Of a DNA stretch of 64,000 nucleotides, positions 43,359-51,751 are shown one piece after another (position 1 is the first letter of the stretch; the number at the start of each line of letters is the position of its first letter). The notes beneath the pieces are model-generated. The model made no database searches. It saw only the letters and a list, made by a program, of their open reading frames with translations, and was not told where the DNA came from. This DNA comes from Nonomuraea sp. MG754425. Lineage in GTDB: Bacteria; Actinomycetota; Actinomycetes; Streptosporangiales; Streptosporangiaceae. Made by a program: the position numbers and the translations under genes. The stretch spans positions 1-64,000 of the forward strand of contig NZ_SSXE01000021.1 of assembly GCF_021699195.1 (NCBI RefSeq). Reading direction: 5' to 3'.

Positions 43359-44180
43359 TCAAACCTGGGCGGCCAGGCCGTAGGCGCGTTCCGCGGTCGT
43401 GCGCAGCACCTGCCGGCGCTCGGCCTCGTCCAGCCCGGTCAGGCCGCTGAGCGAGAGCCGCAGCGACCGCGCCCGGGAGCCGCGCGGCAGGCAGATCGGC
43501 CAGTCGGAGCCGAGCACGCACCGGCCGGGGCCGAGCGTCTGGACGGCGTCCGCGACCAGGTCCGCGACCTGATGCTCGGGCACGCCGTGCTGCTGGGTGA
43601 GCAGGCCGGAGATCTTGAGGATCACGTTGGGCACGCGGGCCGCCAGGCGTAGCTGCTCGCGCCAGTCGTCCGGGGCGGCGGTCCGGAGGTTGGCGGGGTT
43701 GCCGAGGTGGTCGACGATCACGGTGAGCCCGGGATGCCGGGCGGCGACCTCGGCCGCCGTCCTGAGAGCGGCGTGGTGCAGGTTGAGTTCGAGCGCGACG
43801 CCGTGCTCGGCCAGGACGGGAACGGCCTCCCGCGCGGACGCGGGGATGGCGTCCCAGGAGCCGCCGCCGAGCCGCATCCCGTTCGGCCGGGTCTGCGCCA
43901 GCAGCCGGGTCAGGCCCGGCGGCCCGAGGCCGGCGCAGGAGTTGAGGTTGCCGACGTGTCCGGCGAGCAGGTCCGGGTGGCGCAGCCGCAGGTCGCGCAG
44001 CAGGACGTTCTCCTCGTGGTCGCCGCGCGAGGCCTCGACCAGGATCGCGCCCGTCAGTTCCAGGCCCGCGCCCGACTCGGCTAGGTCTTCCGGGGTGAAC
44101 ACCCGGTGGTGCGGCGTGCCCGGCTTGATCCATGGATATCCGCCTTCGAGATCCCAAAGATGGACATGGCAGTCGATCAC
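43359..44180 (-). CDS. amidohydrolase-2 family lactonase (L-fucono/rhamnono-lactonase-like)
   Basis: 273 residues from a GTG with GGAG 5 bases upstream. The product then starts MIDCHVHLWDLEGGYPW, exactly as sugar lactonases of this family do; an upstream ATG at 44228 or 44243 would overlap the operator. Metal motif HxH at residues 4-6, conserved His in VIVDHLGNPA, and the terminal metal Asp in VLGSDWP. With the aldo/keto reductase at 46162 it would hydrolyse a 6-deoxysugar lactone to the aldonate. The specificity is inferred from neighbours. Confidence 0.85.
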   Translation of the reverse strand: MIDCHVHLWDLEGGYPWIKPGTPHHRVFTPEDLAESGAGLELTGAILVEASRGDHEENVLLRDLRLRHPDLLAGHVGNLNSCAGLGPPGLTRLLAQTRPNGMRLGGGSWDAIPASAREAVPVLAEHGVALELNLHHAALRTAAEVAARHPGLTVIVDHLGNPANLRTAAPDDWREQLRLAARVPNVILKISGLLTQQHGVPEHQVADLVADAVQTLGPGRCVLGSDWPICLPRGSRARSLRLSLSGLTGLDEAERRQVLRTTAERAYGLAAQV

Positions 44181-44241
44181 ATCGTCTCCGTACGTTTCGC
44201 CAGTATTGACATGCCGATTCGGGCTCATGAAGATTCTAGTC

Positions 44242-44261
44242 ATCGGCTATCGATGAACGAT
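44242..44261. promoter_or_regulatory. TATCGAT-centred operator, site C
   Basis: ATCGGCTATCGATGAACGAT lies in the divergent region between the lactonase-like and the toroid-like genes. It ends 11 bases before the latter's ATG, so binding would block transcription start there. Confidence 0.6.
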
Positions 44262-44272
44262 TGGTGTTCTCC

Positions 44273-46165
44273 ATGCGCAACTCACTCCCGCCGGCGCTGC
44301 GGGCGAGCCGCACCCTGACCACCCCGCCCCCGTGGGCGGAGTTGCAGAGGGAGCTGTTCGCCGTTCAGGACAAGGCGTGGCGGATCTTCGCCGACCGCTA
44401 CACCGAGGGCGACGGGCGGCTGGTGTTCCGCGACACGCTGGGGCAGGGGCTCGACGGCCGCGACGGCGTGGACGACTTCTACGAGGCGTTCTTCAACTGG
44501 CCGACCCTCTACCTGCTCGGCGGCAGCGACGACGTGCTCGCCGCGGCCCGCCGGCACTGGCGGGGCGTCACCGCCCAGCTCGCGGAGATGGGCATGCTGG
44601 TCGACGGCTTCGAACGCGGCTACGACTGGTTCCACCAGGGCGAGGGCATGCTGCTGTTCTACGGCCTCTGCCTCGCCGAGCCGGACGACGGCGAACTGCG
44701 GGAGCTGGCCACCCGCTTCGCCGACCTCTACCTGCCCGGCGGCCCCAACTACGACGCCGAGCACCGCGTCATCCGCGCGCCGCACAACGGCGCGGCGGGC
44801 CCGCGCTGGGGCTTCGCCGACGACGACGCCTACTTTCCGTGGAGCCTGGCGCTGCGCCCCTACGGCCTGCCGCTCGACTGGATCGACGAGGCCGCGCCCT
44901 TCGACGACCTGGCCGCCGACCCCGAGCGGGCCCGCGCCTACGGCCGCGTCATGTGGGACCGGATGGGACGCGGCGACACGATCGTCAACCTGGCCGCGAC
45001 CGGCCTGGTCACCAACGCCTACCTGCTCGGCGGCGACCCCCGCCACGCCGCGTGGGTCACCGGGTACGTGGACGCCTGGCGGGAGCGCCTGGCCGGCCGC
45101 GACGTCGTCCCGGACAACGCCGGCGCGCACGGGATCGTCGGCGAGCACCTGGACGGCCGCTGGTACGGCGGCCACTACGGCTGGTCGTGGCCGCACGGCC
45201 TGCCGCCCGTCGGCACCGCCGCGATCGTCGGCGCGAGCAACGCGATGTTGCTGACCGGCGACCGCTCCTACCTGGAGCTGGCCCGCAACCCGCTCGACGT
45301 GGTGCTCCGCCACGCCGCGCCCATGCGTCCCGGCGAGGTGTCCACGATCACCAAGCGCTGGCGTCCGCACCTGCGCGGGCTGGAGGGCGAGCCGACGCTG
45401 CTGGCCCCCATGCGCCGCGACGACTCCGGCTGGTTCGACCACAACGTCATGCCGACCCAGCTTCCCGTGGCCCTGTGGCAGTTCAGCCGCGACGACGCCG
45501 ACCGCGAACGCGTGGACGGCCTGCGCGCGGCGTCGAGCTGGGACTGGAGCGCGGTGCACACCCAGCGCACCAAGGAGGAGTCGGGCCACGAGGAGCCCTG
45601 GTACGAGTACCTGGCCGGCCGCAACCCCGGCTTCCCCGAGCGTATGCTGCGCAGCGCCGCCGACTCCTGCGCCGAGCGGCTCGAGTCGATCGAGAACGAC
45701 CCGGTGGACCCGGCCGTCGGCCCCGACGCGTTCGGCATCCACGACTGGCAGGACCGCAACCCGGTGGTCACCGAGGCGCTGCTGCAACTGACCACCGGCT
45801 CCCCGCAGGTGCTCTACAACGGCGGCCTGGCCCAGATGCACGTGCGCTACTTCGACGCCGGGCGCCGCCGCCCCGGCCTGCCCCCGGACGTGGCCGCGCT
45901 GGTCTCCGCCATCGATCCCGGCCACACCGTGATCGAGCTGGTCAACCTCGGCGGCGCGCCGTGCTCCCTGGTGGTGCAGGGCGGCGCGTTCGCCGAGCAC
46001 CGCATCGACACGGCCCGCGCGGACGACGACGCGCCCCGGCCGGTCGGCGGCCCGTACGTCGCCGTGCGGCTGCCGGCCGCCTCCCAGGTGCGGCTGACGC
46101 TGAGCATGACGCTGCGCGCCGAACGGCCCAGCTACGCCACCCCGCCGTGGGAGGTCGCGCGATGA
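44273..46165 (+). CDS. unrecognised cytoplasmic protein, probable (alpha/alpha) toroid glycan enzyme
   Basis: 630 residues, no signal peptide. Many regularly spaced helices and Trp/Tyr/His-rich turns (WFHQGEGMLLFYG, GGHYGWSWPHGLPPVG, EEPWYEYLAGRNPGFPERM) look like an (alpha/alpha)6 barrel of a glycoside hydrolase, lyase or epimerase. The last 100 residues look like a beta-sandwich cap. Candidate acids lie in DDDAYFP and NDPVDP. I cannot name a family. It is coupled by ATGA to the aldo/keto reductase and sits under the TATCGAT-type operator, so a role in breaking or modifying the deoxysugar glycan is likely. The start is ATG 44273; TTG 44261 and GTG 44264 are possible. Confidence 0.75.
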   Translation: MRNSLPPALRASRTLTTPPPWAELQRELFAVQDKAWRIFADRYTEGDGRLVFRDTLGQGLDGRDGVDDFYEAFFNWPTLYLLGGSDDVLAAARRHWRGVTAQLAEMGMLVDGFERGYDWFHQGEGMLLFYGLCLAEPDDGELRELATRFADLYLPGGPNYDAEHRVIRAPHNGAAGPRWGFADDDAYFPWSLALRPYGLPLDWIDEAAPFDDLAADPERARAYGRVMWDRMGRGDTIVNLAATGLVTNAYLLGGDPRHAAWVTGYVDAWRERLAGRDVVPDNAGAHGIVGEHLDGRWYGGHYGWSWPHGLPPVGTAAIVGASNAMLLTGDRSYLELARNPLDVVLRHAAPMRPGEVSTITKRWRPHLRGLEGEPTLLAPMRRDDSGWFDHNVMPTQLPVALWQFSRDDADRERVDGLRAASSWDWSAVHTQRTKEESGHEEPWYEYLAGRNPGFPERMLRSAADSCAERLESIENDPVDPAVGPDAFGIHDWQDRNPVVTEALLQLTTGSPQVLYNGGLAQMHVRYFDAGRRRPGLPPDVAALVSAIDPGHTVIELVNLGGAPCSLVVQGGAFAEHRIDTARADDDAPRPVGGPYVAVRLPAASQVRLTLSMTLRAERPSYATPPWEVAR

Positions 46166-47067
46166 CCGTCGTCCTGCCCAGGCTGGGCCTGGGCACCGCG
46201 CCCATCGGCAACCTCTTCCGCGACGTCACCGAGCGGGACGCGGCCGACACCGTGGCCGCCGCCGCGGCCGAGGGCATGACGTACTTCGACACCGCGCCGC
46301 GCTACGGCCACGGGCTGGCCGAGGAGCGGCTCGGCCGGGCCGTCGAGGGCCTGGGCCGCGCCGCGCCGGTGATCTCCACCAAGGCCGGCTGGCTGCTGCG
46401 GCCCGGCGAGCGGGTCGTGACCGACTGGACCGAGCGCGGCCTGCGCGAGTCGCTGGAGTCGAGCCTGGGCCGGTTGCGCCGCCCGTCGGTGGACGTCCTG
46501 TTCCTGCACGATCCGGACGACTTCCCCGGCGAGGTGCGCCGCACCGGCTTTCCCGCCGCGCGCCGGATCCGCGAGGAGGGCCTGGCGGGCGCGATCGGCT
46601 TCGGCATGAACCACTGCGAGCCGCTGGCGGCGTACGTGGCGGAGTTCGACGTGGACGTCGTCCTCATCGCGGGACGGTTCTCGCTGCTGGACCACGACGC
46701 GCTGACGACCCTGCTGCCGCTGTGCGCGAAGACCGGCACGACGGTGGTCGTGGGCGGCGTGTTCAACACCGGCCTGCTGGCCGACCCGCGGCCCGGCGCC
46801 ATGTTCCACTACCGTCAGGCGCCCGCCGAGGTGCTCGCCCGCGCGCGGCGGTGCGGGGAGATCTGCGCCGGGTTCGGGGTGCCGCTCGCGGCGGCGGCGA
46901 TCCAGTTCCCGTACCTGCATCCGGCCGTCGGCTCCGTCGTGGTGGGGTGCCGGTCGGCGGCGGAGGTGCGGGCGAACGCGGCCGCCGCGCGGACGGAGAT
47001 CCCGCCGGAGCTGTGGCACCGCCTGGCCGAGGAGGGCTTCGTGCCGCCCGAACTGCTGGAGGCGTAG
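46162..47067 (+). CDS. aldo/keto reductase, L-fucose/D-threo-aldose dehydrogenase-like
   Basis: 301 residues. AKR barrel with LGLGTAPIGNLF start, catalytic DTAPRYGHG (Asp-Tyr), Lys in STKAGW, and HDPDDF for the usual HxP-type His. The GTAPLGN/DTAPxYG pattern is that of the group oxidising L-fucose, D-arabinose or pyridoxal at C1. It would give a lactone for the amidohydrolase at 43359. ATGA overlap with the upstream gene shows co-translation. Confidence 0.88.
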   Translation: MTVVLPRLGLGTAPIGNLFRDVTERDAADTVAAAAAEGMTYFDTAPRYGHGLAEERLGRAVEGLGRAAPVISTKAGWLLRPGERVVTDWTERGLRESLESSLGRLRRPSVDVLFLHDPDDFPGEVRRTGFPAARRIREEGLAGAIGFGMNHCEPLAAYVAEFDVDVVLIAGRFSLLDHDALTTLLPLCAKTGTTVVVGGVFNTGLLADPRPGAMFHYRQAPAEVLARARRCGEICAGFGVPLAAAAIQFPYLHPAVGSVVVGCRSAAEVRANAAAARTEIPPELWHRLAEEGFVPPELLEA

Positions 47068-47075
47068 CCGTCCCG

Positions 47076-47107
47076 GGGTGAACCCGCCCCCCTCCGCGGG
47101 TCCACCC
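47076..47107. terminator. bidirectional hairpin after the aldo/keto reductase
   Basis: An 11-to-12-base stem with one mismatch (arms about 47076-47087 and 47096-47107, 8-base loop) sits between two convergent stops. Confidence 0.5.
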
Positions 47108-47120
47108 TTCGGCGGGCCGG

Positions 47121-47909
47121 TCAGCCGGCGTCGCGGCCGGCGAGGTACTCCTCCAGGCCGGCCCCGGTCAGCGGGTAGTAGTCGGACAGCCGTCCGCCCT
47201 CGTCCAGCCGGCGGCGGGCGAACTCCTCGCGGTCCTGGTGCAGCAGGGAGTCCTCGGCCAGCGCGACCGCGCTGCGCTGCGGCACGACGACCGCGCCGTC
47301 CTCGTCGGCGACGATGAGGTCGCCGGGCGTCACCAGCGCGCCGCCCACCCCGACCGGGACGTTGAACGCCGACGGGAACAGCTCCGTCTGCGAGGCGTAG
47401 TGCGGGGTCACCCCGGTGCACCAGATCGGCACGCCCAGGGCGCGCACCCGCGCGGCGTCGCGGACCCGGCCGTCGACCACGATCCCCGCCCCGCCGCGCA
47501 GCTTGAAGTAGCGGACCAGCATGTCGCCGAGACAGCCGGTGAAGTGGCTGGCCTGGGCGGAGACGACGAGCACGTCACCCGGCCTGATGGTCTCGAGCAC
47601 CGCCCACAGCGCGGTCCTGCGCTCGGCGTCCTCCTGCTCGCCGCCGGAGAAGACGTCCTCGCGCTGGGGCAGGAACTGCAGCGTCACCGCTCCCCCGGTG
47701 ATCCGCACGTCCGGCTCCCGGTGCAGCGGGACGGGGCCGTCGATGAACGTGCGCGTGATGCCCATCTGGTGCAGCTTGGCGCACGCGGTGGCCGCGCTCA
47801 CCTCGGCCAGCGCCTCCACCATGCGCGTGGTCGGCCGGACGAAGGGCGAGGACTGCGCCGGCCCCAGCATCGTCTCGTAGGTCTCCGTGCCCTGCCCGTT
47901 CGTGTGCAT
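47121..47909 (-). CDS. RraA/HMG-aldolase-like family protein
   Basis: 262 residues. It carries the family blocks GGAGIVVDGRVRDAARVRALGVPIW (phosphate/oxoacid-binding GxxxDGxxRD) and GDLIVADEDGAVVVP. Enzymes with this fold cleave 4-hydroxy-2-oxoacids to pyruvate, while RraA proteins proper inhibit RNase E. In this sugar context the aldolase role is more likely. The N-terminal extension of about 50 residues is not typical. ATG 47909 was chosen; the operator at 47940 lies just upstream. Confidence 0.82.
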   Translation of the reverse strand: MHTNGQGTETYETMLGPAQSSPFVRPTTRMVEALAEVSAATACAKLHQMGITRTFIDGPVPLHREPDVRITGGAVTLQFLPQREDVFSGGEQEDAERRTALWAVLETIRPGDVLVVSAQASHFTGCLGDMLVRYFKLRGGAGIVVDGRVRDAARVRALGVPIWCTGVTPHYASQTELFPSAFNVPVGVGGALVTPGDLIVADEDGAVVVPQRSAVALAEDSLLHQDREEFARRRLDEGGRLSDYYPLTGAGLEEYLAGRDAG

Positions 47910-47939
47910 CTGTGGCCTCACCCAACAACATCGACAATT

Positions 47940-47959
47940 ATCGCCTATCGATGGTAGAT
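47940..47959. promoter_or_regulatory. TATCGAT-centred operator, site B
   Basis: ATCGCCTATCGATGGTAGAT is located between the divergent RraA-like (30 bases away) and fucosidase (46 bases away) genes, so one site can control both. Confidence 0.6.
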
Positions 47960-48005
47960 GTAACTGCCGACCGGCGAGGGCTGTCAACCGTGGGAGGAGA
48001 CGCCA

Positions 48006-49265
48006 GTGTCAGGCAGGTCCGTGGAGTGGTTCGAGGCGGCACGTTTCGGATTGTTCGTCCACTTCGGGGTGTACAGTCTCGCCGCCCGGCACGAGTGGGT
48101 GCGCAGCCGCGAGGCGATGACCGACGCCGACTACGACCGCTATCTGGAACGCTTCGACCCCGACCTGTTCGACGCCGCCGCGCTGGCCAGGGCGGCCCGC
48201 GAGGCCGGCATGCGGTACGCGGTGCTGACGGCCAAGCACCACGACGGCTTCTGCCTGTTCGACTCGGAGCTGACCGGCTACACCTCCGCCCGCGTGGCCG
48301 GGCGGGACCTGGTCGCCGAGTTCGCCGAGGCCATGCGGGCCGAGGGGCTGCGGGTGGGGCTCTACTACTCGCTGCTCGACTGGCGGCACCCCGACTTCAC
48401 CATCGACCGCTACCACCCGCTGCGCGACAGCGTGCCGCCCGAGCAGGCCGCGGAGCGCGACATGGCGCGCTACCGCGCGTACCTGCGGGGGCAGGTACGC
48501 GAGCTGCTCACCGGCTACGGCCCCATCGACCTGCTGTTCTTCGACTTCACCTACCCCGCCAAGGGGCCGGAGGAGTGGGGCTCGGCGGAGCTGATGGCGA
48601 TGGTCCGCGACCTTCAGCCGCAGATCGTCGTCAACGACCGTCTCGGCATCCCCGGCGACTACGTCACGCCCGAGCAGTACCAGCCCGACCGCCCGCTGAC
48701 GCGGGACGGGGCCGAGGTGAGGTGGGAGGCGTGCCACACGCTCAACGGCTCGTGGGGCTACGACCGCGACAACCACGACTACAAGAGCCCGGACCTGCTG
48801 GTGCGGATGCTCGTGCAGTCGGTCGCCTGCGGCGGCAACCTGCTGCTCAACGTGGGCCCGACGGGGCGGGGCGCGCTGGACCCGCGGGCCGCCGAGACGC
48901 TGCGCGCGATCGGCTCCTGGACGGCGCTGCACGCCCGTTCGGTGCACGGGGCCGGGCCGAGCACGTTCGAGGCGCCGCCGAACACGCTCTACACACAGCG
49001 GGGCGACCGTCTCTACCTGCACCTGCTCGCCTGGCCGCTCAAGCACGTCCACCTGCCCGGCCTGGCGGGCCGGGTCCGGTACGCGCAGTTGCTCCACGAC
49101 GGCTCCGAGGTGCGCTTCCAGGAGCTGGACGGCGGCGACCACGAGCACAACAACCTCGCCCCGCCCGGCCAGGCCCCGGACACGCTCACCCTGACGCTGC
49201 CGATCGTCCGGCCCGAGGTGCTGCTGCCGGTCGTCGAGCTCGTCCTGGACGACGGGAACCGCTGA
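48006..49265 (+). CDS. GH29 alpha-L-fucosidase
   Basis: 419 residues from GTG preceded by GGGAGGAGACGCC. The GH29 barrel is marked by WFEAARFGLFVHFGVYS, YAVLTAKHHDGFCLFDS (HH pair binding fucose) and LLFFDFTYP with the nucleophile Asp180. GGNLLLNVGPTGRGALD closes the domain, followed by a short C-terminal beta domain. No signal peptide, so it hydrolyses imported fucosyl oligosaccharides. It starts the plus-strand set that continues with importer genes. Confidence 0.94.
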   Translation: MSGRSVEWFEAARFGLFVHFGVYSLAARHEWVRSREAMTDADYDRYLERFDPDLFDAAALARAAREAGMRYAVLTAKHHDGFCLFDSELTGYTSARVAGRDLVAEFAEAMRAEGLRVGLYYSLLDWRHPDFTIDRYHPLRDSVPPEQAAERDMARYRAYLRGQVRELLTGYGPIDLLFFDFTYPAKGPEEWGSAELMAMVRDLQPQIVVNDRLGIPGDYVTPEQYQPDRPLTRDGAEVRWEACHTLNGSWGYDRDNHDYKSPDLLVRMLVQSVACGGNLLLNVGPTGRGALDPRAAETLRAIGSWTALHARSVHGAGPSTFEAPPNTLYTQRGDRLYLHLLAWPLKHVHLPGLAGRVRYAQLLHDGSEVRFQELDGGDHEHNNLAPPGQAPDTLTLTLPIVRPEVLLPVVELVLDDGNR

Positions 49266-49322
49266 CATTGTCCGGCAACCCGCACGAAATAGCTCTTGAA
49301 CAAGTGAGATAGACGAAATAAC

Positions 49323-49342
49323 ATCACCTATCGATAGACGAT
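49323..49342. promoter_or_regulatory. TATCGAT-centred operator, site A (most symmetric copy)
   Basis: ATCACCTATCGATAGACGAT has a perfect 10-base core palindrome CTATCGATAG with ATC...GAT flanks. It lies 211 bases before the binding-protein start; the rest of the 287-base gap contains no gene. Confidence 0.65.
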
Positions 49343-49552
49343 TAATGATCGGATGCGGCTCTCGGCCCGGCGACCTGGTGACCGCCGACGGCGCCCCGGC
49401 TCATCACGGCAAGCACCCGCACGGCGGCGACCACACTCCGGCGGCAGGCCCCCGGACCACCACCCCCTCCCCGACAGCACGGCCCGAGCCGTGACGGCAC
49501 GGGGGTGAGCCCGGGAAACGACAACTCGATCCGAAGAACGAAGAAGAGGCAC

Positions 49553-50791
49553 ATGAACAGGTGGCGACTGCTGACGGCCGCGGCGACGGCCCTCGCGTTA
49601 ACGTCGGCGTGCGGTGGTAACGGCGAGTCAGGCGGTGAATCCGGGAACACCACGCTGCGCATGATCGTCAACATCACCCCCAACCTCACCGAGCAGTTCT
49701 GGAACAAGCTGTTCGACCTGTACGAGGCCAAGAACCCCGGCGTGACGGTGCAACTGGAGCTCACCGGCACCATCGAGGCCGAGGCCAAGCTGCGGCAGGA
49801 CCTCGCCGCGGGCGACCCGCCCGACATCGCCCAGCACGTGGTGCCCACCCCGGAGACGGCCGAACTCTTCGTCGACCTGTCCGGCGAGGCGTGGGCGGCC
49901 AAGACACCCCTGTTCGAGGACTACGCCATCGGCGGCAAGCACTACGTCGTCGGCGTCGGCGAGCAGATCCAGTCGCTGGTCTTCTACAACAAGAAGGCGT
50001 TCGAGGAAGCCGGCGTGGACGCCACGAAGGTGCGCACCATCGCCGAGTTCGAGGAGGCGATGGGCAAGCTCAAGAAGGCCGGCCGCGTCCCGCTCCAGGC
50101 GGCCGGGCAGTGGGTCACCGGCGCGCAGTTCTCCATGCTCGCCGACGCCGGCGTGCTCACCGAGGACCCCGAGTGGACGGTCAAGCGCAAGAGCGGCCAG
50201 ACCACCTTCGCCGCCAGCGGATACAAGCGCTACTACGAGCTCTACCGGTCGTGGCTGGACCAGGGGTTCGTCGACAAGAGCGCGCTCGGGCTGCAGTACC
50301 CCGACGGCCAGGCCGCCTTCCTCCGTGGCGACTCGGCCATGTACATCATGGGCTCGTACTTCGTGCCGGCGGCCGACGAGGCGGGCAAGAGCGACGAGAT
50401 CGGCGTCTTCCCCGTGCCGACCGACGGCTCCTACCCGCCCGGCCAGTTCGGCAACATGGCGCAGCCGTACACCGTGGTCCAGCAGTCGAAGCAGCGGGAG
50501 GCGGCGATCGACCTGGTCGAGTGGCTGGTGACCGACGACGAGGCCATCAGGACGCAACTGGCCGCCGACGGCAACCTGCGCAAGGGCTTCACGTACGACG
50601 TCTCCAGCCTCGGCGACGGCGTGCAGGCGGTCCTCGACGCGACCCCGTCGGTGCTCGTCAAGCAGGGCGAGCGCCAGCCGGTCCAGGGCTACGCCGATGA
50701 GCTGAACACGCGCGTCCAGTCGCTGTTCACGGGCGCCTCGGCCGCCGACGTCGCGACGAAGCTGGATCAGTGGTGGGACTCGCAGCGCTGA
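49553..50791 (+). CDS. ABC-type sugar-binding lipoprotein
   Basis: 412 residues. The signal peptide ends in the lipobox LTSAC (Cys near residue 21), then a Gly/Glu/Ser linker and a family-1 solute-binding fold (NLTEQFWNKLFDLYEAKNPG; DPPDIAQHVVP). AAGAAGAGG precedes the ATG. It is the first gene of a classical binding protein-permease-permease set and probably binds the oligosaccharide cleaved by the fucosidase. A strong hairpin follows its stop. Confidence 0.92.
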   Translation: MNRWRLLTAAATALALTSACGGNGESGGESGNTTLRMIVNITPNLTEQFWNKLFDLYEAKNPGVTVQLELTGTIEAEAKLRQDLAAGDPPDIAQHVVPTPETAELFVDLSGEAWAAKTPLFEDYAIGGKHYVVGVGEQIQSLVFYNKKAFEEAGVDATKVRTIAEFEEAMGKLKKAGRVPLQAAGQWVTGAQFSMLADAGVLTEDPEWTVKRKSGQTTFAASGYKRYYELYRSWLDQGFVDKSALGLQYPDGQAAFLRGDSAMYIMGSYFVPAADEAGKSDEIGVFPVPTDGSYPPGQFGNMAQPYTVVQQSKQREAAIDLVEWLVTDDEAIRTQLAADGNLRKGFTYDVSSLGDGVQAVLDATPSVLVKQGERQPVQGYADELNTRVQSLFTGASAADVATKLDQWWDSQR

Positions 50792-51732
50792 GCCCGGACT
50801 CCGTGCGGACCCCCGCACGGAGTCCCGAACCCGGCGCCGCCGTGCCCGGCGCCCGGCGCCGCCGCCTGCGCGAGGCGGCGCTGAGCGCGGGCATGCTCGC
50901 CCCGGCCGTCGTGGTGTACACGATCATGACCGTCGCCCCGGTCGTCGTCGCGGTGTACCTGAGCCTCACCGACTGGAACGGCTTCTCCTCGGCGACCTTC
51001 ATCGGCCTGGAGAACTACGGGCGGCTGTTCGACGACCCGGACACCACGCGGGCCGCGCTGGTCACCCTGATCGTGGCCGTCTTCGGGTCCGTGGGGATGC
51101 TCGGGCTGGGCCTGGTCTACGCGCTGCAGCTCAAGGAACGGCGCTGGTCCAACTCGTTCTTCCGGACGCTCGCGTACTACCCGCACGTGATCAGCGCGCT
51201 CATCCTGGGCTTCCTGTGGAGCGCCATCCTCGGCACCAACGGCGCGATCAACAACACCCTGCGCGACCTCGGGATCGGGCCCGTCGGCTTCCTGTTCGAC
51301 GAGAACCTCGCCGTGATCACCCTGGTGGGCGTCATCGTGTGGGCCGGCTTCGGCTTCAACGTGGTGCTGTTCGTCGCCGGGCTGCAGACCGTGCCGCGCG
51401 AACTCGTCGAGGCCGCGCAGATCGACGGCGCGTCACGGTGGCAGATCAACCGGCGGATCGTCATCCCGATGATCTCACCGGTGGTCACCGTCGCCATGGT
51501 GCTCAACCTCGTCGGGCTGATCAAGGTGTACGACATCGTCGTCAGCCTCACCGACGGCGGCCCGGCCGGATCCACCGAGACCATCGCCTACCTGATCCTC
51601 AGCCGGTCGTTCGCCGGAACGGACGTCGGGTTCGCCACCGCGCAGGCCGTGGGGCTCATGGTGGTGTCCGCGGCGCTCTCGGTCGTCGTCACCGCCCTGC
51701 GCAACCGCCAGGACCGCGCGGCGTCGGCCTAG
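50770..51732 (+). CDS. sugar ABC permease, subunit 1
   Basis: 320 residues in the longest reading. Six transmembrane helices follow a basic N-terminus. The EAA loop is VEAAQIDGASRWQINRRIVIPMI. CUT1 family. The start is uncertain: GTG 50770 overlaps the binding-protein gene and would place a strong hairpin (50796-50825) inside the coding start. GTG 50803 or 50842 avoid part of this, but no start has a good ribosome site. Confidence 0.88.
   Translation: MVGLAALSPDSVRTPARSPEPGAAVPGARRRRLREAALSAGMLAPAVVVYTIMTVAPVVVAVYLSLTDWNGFSSATFIGLENYGRLFDDPDTTRAALVTLIVAVFGSVGMLGLGLVYALQLKERRWSNSFFRTLAYYPHVISALILGFLWSAILGTNGAINNTLRDLGIGPVGFLFDENLAVITLVGVIVWAGFGFNVVLFVAGLQTVPRELVEAAQIDGASRWQINRRIVIPMISPVVTVAMVLNLVGLIKVYDIVVSLTDGGPAGSTETIAYLILSRSFAGTDVGFATAQAVGLMVVSAALSVVVTALRNRQDRAASA
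50796..50825 (+). terminator. 13-base perfect stem-loop after the binding-protein gene
   Basis: 50796-50808 pairs perfectly with 50813-50825 around a 4-base loop, starting 4 bases after the binding-protein stop. It is typical of the intercistronic hairpins that raise binding-protein over permease expression. Confidence 0.6.
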
Positions 51733-51751
51733 ACCTCCCAGGAGCACCCAC

